DNA from: DASQPR01 sp963836775 | GTDB taxonomy: Bacteria; Actinomycetota; Actinomycetes; Mycobacteriales; Micromonosporaceae | Length of the DNA: 64,000 bases | Assembly: GCA_963836775.1 (NCBI GenBank) | Contig: CAWIKR010000003.1 | Coordinates: forward strand, 2,914,001-2,978,000 | Direction of reading: 5' to 3' | Shown: positions 24,129-34,849 of the stretch, in pieces | Layout: each line of letters opens with the position of its first letter | Position numbering within the stretch: position 1 is the stretch's first letter | The notes under the pieces: model-generated | What the model was told of the DNA's origin: nothing | Databases searched by the model: none | The model's input: the letters and a program-made list of their open reading frames with translations, nothing else | Translations under genes and position numbers: made by a program

Positions 24129-25721
24129 GTGGCCGGCACGCCGGCACCGGTGCTGTTCCGGGGCTGCGAGGTGGTCGACGGCACCGGCGCACCGCGGTTC
24201 CGCGCCGACGTCGCGGTTGCCGGCGGCCGGGTCGCCGCGATCGGCCCGCCGGCCGCCGCGATCGGCGCCGGTCGGGTCATCGACGCCGGCGGGCTGGTGC
24301 TCGCGCCCGGCTTCATCGACCTGCACGCCCACTCCGATCTGGCGGTTCTCACCGATCCCGAGCATCTGGCGAAGACCGCGCAAGGGGTGACGCTGGAGGT
24401 TCTCGGTCAGGACGGTCTGAGCTACGCGCCGGTGGACGACCCGACACTGGCGACACTGCGCCGGCAGTTGAGCGGATGGAACGGCGACCCGGACGGATTC
24501 GACTGGAACTGGCGTTCGGTCGGCGGCTACCTCGACCGCGTCGATCGCGGCTGCGCCGTCAATGTCGCGTACCTGGTCCCGCACGGCACGCTGCGGATGC
24601 GGACGGTGGGCCAGGACGACCGCCCGGCCACCGCGGACCAGCTGGCGGCGATGCGCCGCCTGCTCGCGGACGGCCTGGAGCAGGGCGCGCTGGGTATGTC
24701 CAGCGGTCTCACCTACGTCCCGGGGATGTACGCGGACACCGGCGAGCTGGTCGACCTGTGCCGAGTGGTCGCCTCCTACGGCGGATTCCACGCGCCGCAC
24801 CAGCGCAGTTACGGCGCCGGCGCGCTGGACGGGTATCGGGAGATGGTGGAGATCGCCGAGCGGTCCGGCTGCCCGGTGCATCTGACCCACGCCACCATGA
24901 ACTTCCCGGTCAATGCCGGGCGGGCGGCCGAGTTGCTGGATCTGGTCGACGATGCGATCGTCCGCGGCATCGATGTGACCATGGACAGCTACCCCTACCT
25001 GCCCGGCGCGACGACTTTGGCAGCGCTGCTTCCGAGCTGGGCCGCGGCGGGCGGGCCGAGCGCGCTCCTCGATCGTCTGCGGGATCCGGCTCTACGTCCG
25101 GAGATCGCGCGGCACCTCGAGGTGACCGGCTCGGACGGCTGCCACGGCGTGCCGATCGACTGGTCGACGATCGAGATCAGCGGCAGCCGGGACGCGGCCG
25201 CGGTCGGGCTGACCGTGGCCGAGCTGGCCCGACGCCGGGACCGGGCCGCGGCCGACACCTGCTTCGAACTGCTCCTCGCCGATGAGCTGAGCACGTCCTG
25301 CCTGATGCACGTCGGCAATGAGGCGAACGTGCGCTCCATCCTCCGGCACCCGACGCACCTGGTCGGCAGCGACGGTCTACTGACCGGCGGCAAGCCGCAT
25401 CCGCGAGGCTGGGGCACGTTTCCACGGTTCCTCGCCCGTTACGTCCGCGACCTCGGGCTGCTCTCCCTGGAAGAGTGCGTCGCGAAGATGACCGGGCGGG
25501 CGGCCCGGCGGCTCGGGCTCGACGACCGAGGCGTCATCCGGATCGGTTCGGCCGCCGACATCGTGCTCTTCGACCCGGATACGGTGGCCGACATGGCGAC
25601 CTTCGAGCGACCGCGCCAGGCGCCGGTCGGGATTGCCTACGTCCTGGTCAACGGCGACTTCGTGATCGACGCGGAAGTCCGCACCGACCGGGTGCCCGGG
25701 CGCGCCATCCGGCGCCGGTAA
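24129..25721 (+). CDS. N-acyl-D-amino-acid deacylase (amidohydrolase)
   Basis: A 530-residue amidohydrolase-superfamily enzyme that releases D-amino acids from N-acyl forms. Metal-binding motif FIDLHAHSDLAVL is at about residues 62-74. EVLGQDGLSYAP carries the family's conserved region. HLTHATMNFP supplies metal-ligand His residues, and HLVGSDGLLTGGKPHPRGWGTF carries the catalytic Asp. The small beta-sandwich is split between both ends (VLFRGCEVVDGTGAPR; ADIVLFDPDTVAD). The GTG start at 24129 follows the TAG of the PLP-enzyme gene by two bases. Its last codons and stop are duplicated downstream (see repeat 25701-25819). Confidence 0.9.
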   Translation: MAGTPAPVLFRGCEVVDGTGAPRFRADVAVAGGRVAAIGPPAAAIGAGRVIDAGGLVLAPGFIDLHAHSDLAVLTDPEHLAKTAQGVTLEVLGQDGLSYAPVDDPTLATLRRQLSGWNGDPDGFDWNWRSVGGYLDRVDRGCAVNVAYLVPHGTLRMRTVGQDDRPATADQLAAMRRLLADGLEQGALGMSSGLTYVPGMYADTGELVDLCRVVASYGGFHAPHQRSYGAGALDGYREMVEIAERSGCPVHLTHATMNFPVNAGRAAELLDLVDDAIVRGIDVTMDSYPYLPGATTLAALLPSWAAAGGPSALLDRLRDPALRPEIARHLEVTGSDGCHGVPIDWSTIEISGSRDAAAVGLTVAELARRRDRAAADTCFELLLADELSTSCLMHVGNEANVRSILRHPTHLVGSDGLLTGGKPHPRGWGTFPRFLARYVRDLGLLSLEECVAKMTGRAARRLGLDDRGVIRIGSAADIVLFDPDTVADMATFERPRQAPVGIAYVLVNGDFVIDAEVRTDRVPGRAIRRR

Positions 25722-25819
25722 GCCGGCCGACCACGCCATCCGCGATATCTCGCGCCATCCCGCGCGCTCAAGCCGGCCATCGGCGCGATCCGCGCCATCC
25801 GGCGCCGGTAAGCCGGCCG
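25701..25819. repeat. Duplicated 3' end of the deacylase gene
   Basis: A 29-bp segment containing the last codons and TAA of the deacylase (25701-25729, core GCGCCATCCGGCGCCGGTAA) recurs exactly at 25791-25819. A third copy at 25751-25778 keeps both ends but has a changed middle. This is the second place in the window where a gene's stop-codon region has been copied into its 3' flank. Confidence 0.8.
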
Positions 25820-25842
25820 GTCGGCACCGCCGCTGGCCCTGG

Positions 25843-26649
25843 TCAGGCCGCCCCGTCCCACCACAGCGTCACCAGATCCCGGGTCGAGCCGAGTCGCGGC
25901 ACCGCCGGGTCGACACCGAGGTCACGCAGCGCCTCGTCGAGCTCGCCGATGCGATCGGCCGGCAGGCACAGCCGTCGGGCGGTCACCGCGAGCATGTCGT
26001 CGTAGGTCCCGAAGTCGGTGGACGCCGCGGTGGACCACCGTTCCGTCGCTACGTCGAGCCCGATCTCGGCCAGTGCCTCGACCGCGTCGTCGGCGGTCGG
26101 CCGATCCGGTCGGCGAAGGTGATGCAGCCTCTCCCACAGCGGGTTCAGTCCGGACATCGGATGCCGGGCGGTCATCTCGACCACCACCCGCCGCCCCGCG
26201 TGCACGGTCAGCGCATCCGCGAACCGGCCCAGCTCGCCGACGTTGTAGAGAACGTGGTGGCAGACCACGACATCGGCGGGTTCGACCTGATCGGCGACGT
26301 CCGGCCAGCCGCCGGTCATCGTCGTCACCGGGATCGTCGACACCGACCGGAACGCCGCCAGCATGTCATCGCTCTCGTCGACTCCCACGATGGTGCCGGC
26401 GATCGGCGCCAGCGGCAGGCTGGCCGCTCCGGCACCGCAACCGACGTCGAGGACCGAGCCGCCCGGCGGCAGGGCCTCCCGAGCACGCTCATAGGACGGT
26501 CCGCCCGGCGAAGCGACCATCCGCTTGGCGCGGTTGGTGAACGAACCACGCGGCAGGTCCCATGGCGAGTCGCGGACCGCGGTGCGGATCCGGTCCGGAA
26601 TCGCCCAGGCGCCGAGATCCGCACGCCATCGCTCCAGCGCACCAGTCAT
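25843..26649 (-). CDS. SAM-dependent methyltransferase (class I)
   Basis: A 268-residue Rossmann-fold methyltransferase. The SAM-binding motif VLDVGCGAGAASLPLAP is at about residues 69-85, followed by IVGVDESDDMLAAF (motif II acidic residue) and ADVVVCHHVLYNVGEL (motif IV). The substrate-recognition part, C-terminal from about residue 170, is not diagnostic. ATG at 26649 is preferred over an in-frame GTG 54 bases upstream because of a GGTGG ribosome site. It lies downstream of the CO dehydrogenase genes on the same strand, but a 270-base gap without a clear gene separates them, so it is probably independent. The substrate is unknown. Confidence 0.8.
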   Translation of the reverse strand: MTGALERWRADLGAWAIPDRIRTAVRDSPWDLPRGSFTNRAKRMVASPGGPSYERAREALPPGGSVLDVGCGAGAASLPLAPIAGTIVGVDESDDMLAAFRSVSTIPVTTMTGGWPDVADQVEPADVVVCHHVLYNVGELGRFADALTVHAGRRVVVEMTARHPMSGLNPLWERLHHLRRPDRPTADDAVEALAEIGLDVATERWSTAASTDFGTYDDMLAVTARRLCLPADRIGELDEALRDLGVDPAVPRLGSTRDLVTLWWDGAA

Positions 26650-26918
26650 GCCCACGATTCCACCACTAAGCCAGGCACGCCGCCGAGTGGTACGTCTACC
26701 CAATCACCCGGCGCTGGTCGAGAAGAGATCAGGACGGATGTAACAAGATGGCTGGACAAACTGGACACCGACCAGCCATTTCGTTACCACCAAGATCGGG
26801 CCACGGCAACCACGGCGAGGGTCCGCGGAGGATGTCGGAGATGTGGCTTTGGCACACCCGTCGCGGCCGCCGCCGACTGCCGCCAACGCTCGTGGCGGTC
26901 GCCGACGGGTGCCGACCG

Positions 26919-27863
26919 TCAGAGCAGCCAGACCAGCAGCACGATCACCACGACAACAACGACGACCAGCGGGATCAGGCGCTTCAGGATCGAGCCGCGC
27001 GCGACGGCCATCATGTCCACCGGCTCGGCCTCGGGGCCGTGGATAACCCGGCGGGTGCTGGACGGCGCGCTCCCAGCCGAGGACGCGCCCGGCTGTGAGC
27101 CGGACGGCGCGGGCGTCGCTGGCGCCGCGGGTGTCGCGGGTGTCGCGGGGGTCGCGGATGCCGCAGGTGGAGCAGGTGGAGCGGGTGGAGCAGGTGGAGG
27201 AGCGGGCGCTGCGGGCGGAGCGGACGCCGCGGGTGGAGCGGGCGACACGGACGACGGCTGCGACGGGGCCGCGACCGAGGGTGCCGACGCAGTCGAGGAC
27301 TCGGATGCGGACGCCGCTGGCGCGGAGGACGCGGCGGGTGGCGCCGGCTCGGCGCTCGCCACGGATCCCGAATCGGACGCGGGTGCGGAGCCTGGTGAGG
27401 CGGCGGCACCTGAGTCCGGTGCGTCCAGCACCGTCTCCCGCAGGTTCGTCACGAACTGGTTGAGCAGCTTGGTGCTGACCTCCGCGATCGCACCGCGGCC
27501 GAACTGCGCCAGCGGTCCCGAGATAGTCAGGTCCGTGGTCACCGTGACATGCGTCGACTCCCCCTGGCCGACCAGCTGCGCGGTGACCATGGCGTTGGCG
27601 AGACCGCGGCCGGTCTTCTCCTTGCCCTTGGCCTCCAGGACGGCCTTGTGCGCGACGTCGTCCTTCTCGATGAACCGGGCGGTCCCGCCATACTGCGCCA
27701 CCACCGGCCCGACCTTCACTTTCACGGTGCCGTGATAGGTGTCGCCGTCGACTTCGGTGAGCTGCGCCCCGGGCATACACGGAGCAATCCGCTCCACGTC
27801 GGTCAGCACCGCCCACGCCTCGTCCACCGGTCGCGGCACGTCGAATTCGTTGGTCAGCTGCAT
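26919..27863 (-). CDS. coxG: CoxG: CO dehydrogenase subunit G-like SRPBCC protein with membrane anchor
   Basis: Last gene of the CO dehydrogenase cluster. Residues 1-150 are a START/SRPBCC domain of the CoxG family (FDVPRPVDEAWAVLTDVERI and IAPCMPGAQLTEVDGDTYHG; GPLAQFGRGAIAEVSTKLL). A long Pro/Ala/Ser linker of about 130 residues follows, rich in PPAAP-type repeats, then a C-terminal hydrophobic helix (IPLVVVVVVVIVLLVWLL) that would anchor it in the membrane. In Oligotropha CoxG is thought to recruit CO dehydrogenase to the membrane, and this tail fits that role. Length 314 residues; the linker is longer than in many homologues. Separated from coxE by 11 bases. Confidence 0.88.
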   Translation of the reverse strand: MQLTNEFDVPRPVDEAWAVLTDVERIAPCMPGAQLTEVDGDTYHGTVKVKVGPVVAQYGGTARFIEKDDVAHKAVLEAKGKEKTGRGLANAMVTAQLVGQGESTHVTVTTDLTISGPLAQFGRGAIAEVSTKLLNQFVTNLRETVLDAPDSGAAASPGSAPASDSGSVASAEPAPPAASSAPAASASESSTASAPSVAAPSQPSSVSPAPPAASAPPAAPAPPPAPPAPPAPPAASATPATPATPAAPATPAPSGSQPGASSAGSAPSSTRRVIHGPEAEPVDMMAVARGSILKRLIPLVVVVVVVIVLLVWLL

Positions 27864-27874
27864 CTAACGCTCCT

Positions 27875-29084
27875 TCACCCGGACCGGGACACGTGCATTG
27901 AGGCGCGGCGCCGCACCGGGTCGGCCAGAGCGCCGGCGAACTCGTCGAGCGCGGACATCCGGTGCGCGCTCACCACCGCGTCGCAGTGCGGCCACGCGGC
28001 CGCCATGCCACCCACAAGAGGACGATAGCCGGGCCGCGCGGTCCGCGGATTGACCCAGACAATGCGGTACGCGAGACCGGACAACCGCCGCATCTGATCG
28101 CCCAGCACCGCCGCGTCGCCGGTCTCCCAGCCGTCCGAGATGATCACCACCACCGCTCCCCGGGCCATCCCGCGGCGCCCGTGGGAGTCGACGAACTCCT
28201 TGACCGCGGCACCGATCCGGGTGCCGCCGGACCAGTCCGGTGCCGCCGATCCGGCGCGTCGCAACGCCACCGCCGGGGGCACGCCACGCAGTGCCCGGGT
28301 GAGCCGGGTCAACCGGGTGGCGAAGGTGAACACTTCGGCGTCCCGGGCGCCCGCCGCGCAGTAGAGCAACTGGACCATGGCGCGCGCGTACGCCTGCATG
28401 GAACCCGAGATGTCGCACAGCACCACCAGCCGGCGTGCCTTCTCGCGGCGCCGGCGATGGACCAGGCGCAGCGGGTCGCCGCCACTGCGATGCGCCACCC
28501 GCAGCGTCGCGCGCAGGTCGATCCTGGTTCCGGTGTCGGTGCGCCGGGTGCGCCGGGTGGTCCGCATCGGTGTCGCGAGGCGCAACCGCGTCATCGCCTG
28601 CCGCAGCAGCGCCAACTCGGTGTCGGTGAGGTCGGCGAAGTCCTGACCGGCCAGCCGTTCGGCGTCGGTCGCCAGGGTCGGCACGTCGGTCTCCCGATCA
28701 TGCGCCGGCCGATCGTCGGAGCCGGGCTCGCCGGCGCTGGTCGATCGCGGAGCCGACGTCGGCTGAGGCCGGCCGCCGGTCACCGCGCGAATCCGGAGCC
28801 GGAGCGGTCAGCGGCGGCGCGTTCGGGTCGCCACGCTCGGCGTCGGTGACATCTTGATAGCCGGCGAACACCTCGTCGAAGACCCGGTCCACGAGCTGCC
28901 GCTGGGCCAGGTCGGTGGCGAGCGTGGCCCGCGCGCACCAGCGCAGCTCGGCGACTGTGTCCGGGCGGGCCACCGCGATCGCGGCGGCGAAGCGTTCCGA
29001 TCGATCCGGACCGGCCGGCAACCCGGCGTGCCGGAGCCGGGCGCCGAACACCGCGACCACCGTCGCCAGATCGATCTCAGGCAT
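27875..29084 (-). CDS. coxE: CoxE: VWA-domain maturation protein (one frame break)
   Basis: VWA-containing partner of the MoxR-type ATPase CoxD, needed in other bacteria for assembly of the CO dehydrogenase metal centre. The N-terminal 120 residues (IDLATVVAVFGARLRHAGLP, AAAIAVARPDTVAELRW, LVDRVFDEVFAGYQ) and the C-terminal VWA domain (LVVLCDISGSMQAYARAM with the MIDAS DxSGS, SGGTRIGAAVKEF, VVIISDGWETGD) lie in different frames. The break is in the Pro/Arg-rich linker near 28780. One indel gives a normal CoxE of about 400 residues. A GTG at 28783 could alternatively start a separate VWA protein. The start overlaps the coxD stop by 8 bases. Confidence 0.82.
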
Positions 29085-29970
29085 GCGGACCTACCAGCGC
29101 GGCGAGACCATGCTCTTCGGCGGCGGTGATGTCGTCGTCGTGCTTGAGGACGGCGCCGATGGTGGCGCGCGCCGAGACCTCGGTGAGTTCGTCGTAGCCG
29201 AGTGCGGCCAGTGCCGCCGCCCAGTTGATCGCCTCGGCGACGCCCGGCGGTTTGGTGAGATCCAGAACCCGGAGGCGGGCCGCCGCGGCCGCGATCTGGT
29301 CGGCCATGGCCGCCGACGCATCCGGCCGGCGGCGCCGGATGATGGCGGCCACCCGATCCGGGCGCGGGTAGGCGATCCAGTGGAACAGGCATCGGCGTCG
29401 CAGAGCGTCGTGCAGATCCCGGGTCCGGTTCGAGGTGAGCACGGTGATCGGCGGGTGCGTCGCGCGGACCGTGCCCAGCTCCGGCACGGTGACGCTGGAC
29501 TCGGCGAGCATCTCGAAGAGGAACGCCTCGAACTCGTCGTCGGCCCGGTCCACTTCGTCGATCAGCAGCACCGCCGGCCGCGGTCCGGAATGCTCGATCG
29601 CGGCCAGAAGCGGTCGCGGAAGCAGGAAGTCGCGGCTGAACAGATCCTCGTCGCGGAGCCGGTCACCGCGGGATTCGGCGAGCCGGATGCTGAGCAGTTG
29701 CCGTGGATAGTTCCACTCGTAGAGCGCTTCCGCCGCGGACAGGCCCTCATAGCACTGCAGCCGCAGCAGCGGCGTGGCCAGGACCGCTGCCAGGGCTTTG
29801 GCGGCTTCGGTCTTGCCGACGCCGGGCTCACCCTCCAGCAGGATCGGCTGACCCATCCGGACCGCGAGGAAGAGAGCTGTGGCCAGGTCGTCGTCGGCCA
29901 GATATCCGGTCCCGGCCAGGGCCGCACCGAGGCTCGGCACATCCGCTGGCAGTTCGGCGAAATCGGTCAT
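29077..29970 (-). CDS. coxD: CoxD: MoxR-type AAA+ ATPase
   Basis: AAA+ ATPase of 297 residues that acts with CoxE as a chaperone inserting sulfur and copper into the Mo-Cu site of CO dehydrogenase in Oligotropha. Walker A is LLEGEPGVGKTEAAKALA (about residues 46-63) and Walker B is AVLLIDEVDRADDEF. Sensor 1 is TVLTSNRTRDLHDALRRRC with an arginine finger region. The ATG at 29970 overlaps the stop of the XdhC gene. Length and motif spacing are typical of the CoxD/MoxR clade. Confidence 0.92.
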   Translation of the reverse strand: MTDFAELPADVPSLGAALAGTGYLADDDLATALFLAVRMGQPILLEGEPGVGKTEAAKALAAVLATPLLRLQCYEGLSAAEALYEWNYPRQLLSIRLAESRGDRLRDEDLFSRDFLLPRPLLAAIEHSGPRPAVLLIDEVDRADDEFEAFLFEMLAESSVTVPELGTVRATHPPITVLTSNRTRDLHDALRRRCLFHWIAYPRPDRVAAIIRRRRPDASAAMADQIAAAAARLRVLDLTKPPGVAEAINWAAALAALGYDELTEVSARATIGAVLKHDDDITAAEEHGLAALVGPHA

Positions 29971-30878
29971 CGCCGATAGCGCTCCGGTGTCGCGACGAAC
30001 GCGTCCCGGCAGCCAGGGCCGCAGAAGTAGACCATGGTGCCGTCGTGTTCGAACCGCAGCGCGTCGGCCACGATCGCCACCTGCATCCCGCACACCGGGT
30101 CGATCGCGACCGCCGGTGCCGCCGGCGTCTGCTCGGTCGTGATCGCCGGCCGGTTCGCCACCATCTCCGCGAAGATCGACAGCGCGATCTCGTTCGCGCC
30201 GCGGGCGCCGATGTCCAGGCCGGCCGGCGAGTGCACCCGGGCCCGCTGCGCCGGGTCCAGCCCCATCTCGTCCAGGACGCCCTCGGCCCGGCGCCGGCTG
30301 GCGACCATTCCCACGTATGGGACCTCGGCGGCGAGCGCGGCCCGAACCACCGGTTCCTCGTTGACGCCGTGAGCGGCGATCACCACTGCATGGGCATCCG
30401 GCGGGATCGGCTCGGCCGGGTCGGTGGTCGCCGTGACCGCGTAACCCATCGCGGCGCCGAGGCGGACCAGCGCCTGCGCGACCGGAGCCTCGCCGAACAC
30501 GTAGACCAGTGCGGGCGGCACCACGGCTTCCATGAAGATCTCCAGCGTCCCTCCGGACAGGCACGGGTTGGCGACCGTGACCAGGCCCTCCGACTCGGTG
30601 ACGATCTCCTCCAGGTCGTTGACGCCGAGCGCGTCCGGGGTGATCCGGAGCAGCGTCGAGGAACCGGATGAGATCAGCCGCAGACCATGCAGGCGCACCG
30701 TGGTGGCGGCGCAGGTGCCGCCGACGAACCCCTCCACCGTGCCGTCCGGCAGCACCAGCGCGCTGTCACCCGGCTTGGCACTGGTCGGGCGCAGCGCGCG
30801 CACCACCGTCGCGAGAACGAACGGAGTTCGCTGCTCGCGAAGGTGCTGCGCGCGCCTCAACAACTCAGTCGACGTCAT
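29967..30878 (-). CDS. XdhC/CoxI-family cofactor protein fused to a YHS domain
   Basis: A 303-residue maturation protein. The N-terminal XdhC/CoxI domain (TPFVLATVVRALRPTSAKPG, ALVLPDGTVEGFVGGTC) is followed by the Rossmann-like XdhC C-terminal domain (ALVYVFGEAPVAQALVRLG, VPYVGMVASRRRAEGV, HSPAGLDIGARGANEIALSI). XdhC proteins bind and sulfurylate molybdenum cofactor and hand it to the enzyme. Residues about 258-300 form a YHS domain with DPVCGMQVA and FCGPGCRDAF, three Cys likely to bind metal. Since the CO site contains copper as well as Mo, a metal-binding YHS tail is an attractive link. It lies between coxL and coxD. Confidence 0.88.
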   Translation of the reverse strand: MTSTELLRRAQHLREQRTPFVLATVVRALRPTSAKPGDSALVLPDGTVEGFVGGTCAATTVRLHGLRLISSGSSTLLRITPDALGVNDLEEIVTESEGLVTVANPCLSGGTLEIFMEAVVPPALVYVFGEAPVAQALVRLGAAMGYAVTATTDPAEPIPPDAHAVVIAAHGVNEEPVVRAALAAEVPYVGMVASRRRAEGVLDEMGLDPAQRARVHSPAGLDIGARGANEIALSIFAEMVANRPAITTEQTPAAPAVAIDPVCGMQVAIVADALRFEHDGTMVYFCGPGCRDAFVATPERYRR

Positions 30879-30885
30879 CCGTCCC

Positions 30886-33275
<2,390 letters not shown>

Positions 33276-33279
<4 letters not shown>

Positions 33280-33785
33280 GGCGCCGCCACCTCCTCGCTC
33301 GTGGTCGCCGCCGCGGATGTCGCGGTGGCCGGGTGCTCAGCTGCCCAGCGCACCGAGCGGACGATGTTCTCGTATCCGGTGCATCGGCACGACTGGCCGG
33401 AGATCGCCTCGCGGATCTCCTGCTCGGATGGATCCGGGTTGCGGTCCAGCAGCCATCGGGCGGTGAGCATCATGCCCGGCGTGCAGAAGCCGCACTGCAA
33501 GCCATGACACTCGACGAAGCCCTGCTGGACCGGATCCAGAGTGGCGCCGTCGGCCAGGCCCTCGACCGTACGCACCCGGTGCCCGTCGGCCATCACCGCG
33601 AGCACCGTGCAGGACTTGACCGGCGTCTCGTCCAGCCACACTGTGCAGACTCCGCAGTTGGACGTGTCGCAGCCCCAGTGTGTCCCGGTCAGCCGCAGCT
33701 CATCGCGGAGGAAGTGCACCAGCAGCAACCGGGGTTCCACGTCGCGGGTGTAGTCGGCGCCGTTGACCGTCACCGTGATCTGCAT
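33276..33785 (-). CDS. coxS: CO dehydrogenase small subunit CoxS ([2Fe-2S])
   Basis: Iron-sulfur subunit of 169 residues carrying two [2Fe-2S] clusters. The plant-type ferredoxin motif CDTSNCGVCTVWLD with a later Cys in VKSCTVLAV is N-terminal. The helical C-terminal domain shows CGFCTPGMMLTA and SCRCTGYENIV. All eight cluster cysteines are present. It passes electrons from the Mo site to FAD in CoxM. It lies three bases after coxM and overlaps coxL. Confidence 0.95.
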
Positions 33786-33788
33786 GTC

Positions 33789-34664
33789 TCAGGCCTCCTG
33801 TCCGCGAGCCCGGGCCGCCGCGCGTCGCAACGCCCGCGCGGTCAGCACACCGGCCAGGTGACGCTTGTAATCGACCGGCCCGCGCTGGTCCGCGCTCGGG
33901 TTGCAATGCTCGGCGGCGAGCTCTCCGGCTCGTTCGAAATTCTCGTCACTGGCGGCGGCGCCGCGCAGGAAGTCCTCGGCGGCCGGAACGCAGAAGTGCT
34001 CGGCGCCCAAGGCGGTCAGCCCGATGCCGACGTCGGCGACGGTGTCGCCGTCCAGCCAGAGCGCCGCGCCGGCGGCACCGACGGCCCAGTCGCCGACCCG
34101 CCGCTCCACCTTCTGATAGGCGCTGGAGCCACCGGGCCGGATCGGCACCCGCAGCTCGATCAGCAACTCGGCCGGACCGACGACGGTCTCGTAGGGGCCG
34201 GTGTGGAACGCCCGCACCGGAACCTCCCGGGTGCCGCCGGCGCCCTGGATCACCGCGACCGCGTTGACCGCGGCGAACGCCGCCGACAGGTCCTCGGAAG
34301 GATCGGCCTGGCAGAGCGATCCGCCGACAGTGCCGCGATTGCGCACGATCGGGTCGGCGATGACGCGCTCGGCGTCAACAAAGATCGGAAAGTGCTCGGC
34401 CACCAGAGCGGAGCCGAGGAGATCGGCGTGCCGTGTCATGGCACCGACCCGCAGGGCGTCGCCGTCAATCCGGACATACGACAACTCGGCGAGCCCGTTG
34501 ATGTCGATCAGCGCCTCGGGACGCGCCAGACGGAGTTTCATCATGGGAATCAAGCTGTGGCCGCCGGCGACGATTCGTGCTTCGTCGCCGAACTGGCTGA
34601 GGAGGGCGAGCGCATGATCGACGCTGGTCGCCCGTTCGTATTCGAACTGTGCCGGTACTTGCAT
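33789..34664 (-). CDS. coxM: CO dehydrogenase medium subunit CoxM (FAD)
   Basis: FAD-binding subunit of 291 residues, first gene of the cox operon. The AGGAGG site just before ATG 34664 sets the start. FAD-binding motifs are ARIVAGGHSLIPMMKLRLA (about residues 28-46) and IVRNRGTVGGSLCQADPSED (about residues 100-119), both standard for CoxM. The C-terminal domain (GDWAVGAAGAALWLDGD, DYKRHLAGVLTARALRRA) completes the CO_deh_flav_C fold. A divergent LysR gene and a palindrome lie upstream. Confidence 0.95.
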   Translation of the reverse strand: MQVPAQFEYERATSVDHALALLSQFGDEARIVAGGHSLIPMMKLRLARPEALIDINGLAELSYVRIDGDALRVGAMTRHADLLGSALVAEHFPIFVDAERVIADPIVRNRGTVGGSLCQADPSEDLSAAFAAVNAVAVIQGAGGTREVPVRAFHTGPYETVVGPAELLIELRVPIRPGGSSAYQKVERRVGDWAVGAAGAALWLDGDTVADVGIGLTALGAEHFCVPAAEDFLRGAAASDENFERAGELAAEHCNPSADQRGPVDYKRHLAGVLTARALRRAAARARGQEA

Positions 34665-34767
34665 GGCGCCTCCTGGCCCAGGAAGTTTGCGCCTGCGGGC
34701 CCGAACCGCCCGCAGTGGCGCTACACCGCCATCCTCGCCTCGCCCGCGGATGATCGGCAACGGCGCA

Positions 34768-34783
34768 TTAAGGGATTGCTTAA
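34768..34783. promoter_or_regulatory. LysR-type binding site between coxM and lysR
   Basis: TTAAG-N6-CTTAA is a perfect interrupted palindrome in the divergent gap, fitting the T-N11-A pattern of LysR regulators. It lies 82 bases before the lysR start and 104 bases before coxM, and is the only AT-rich dyad in the gap. Confidence 0.55.
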
Positions 34784-34849
34784 GTCGCCCTCAGAGCCCG
34801 GTCAGGTGACGGGATGGCGCAACCGCCCCGGGCGCGGCAAGGTGGGATC

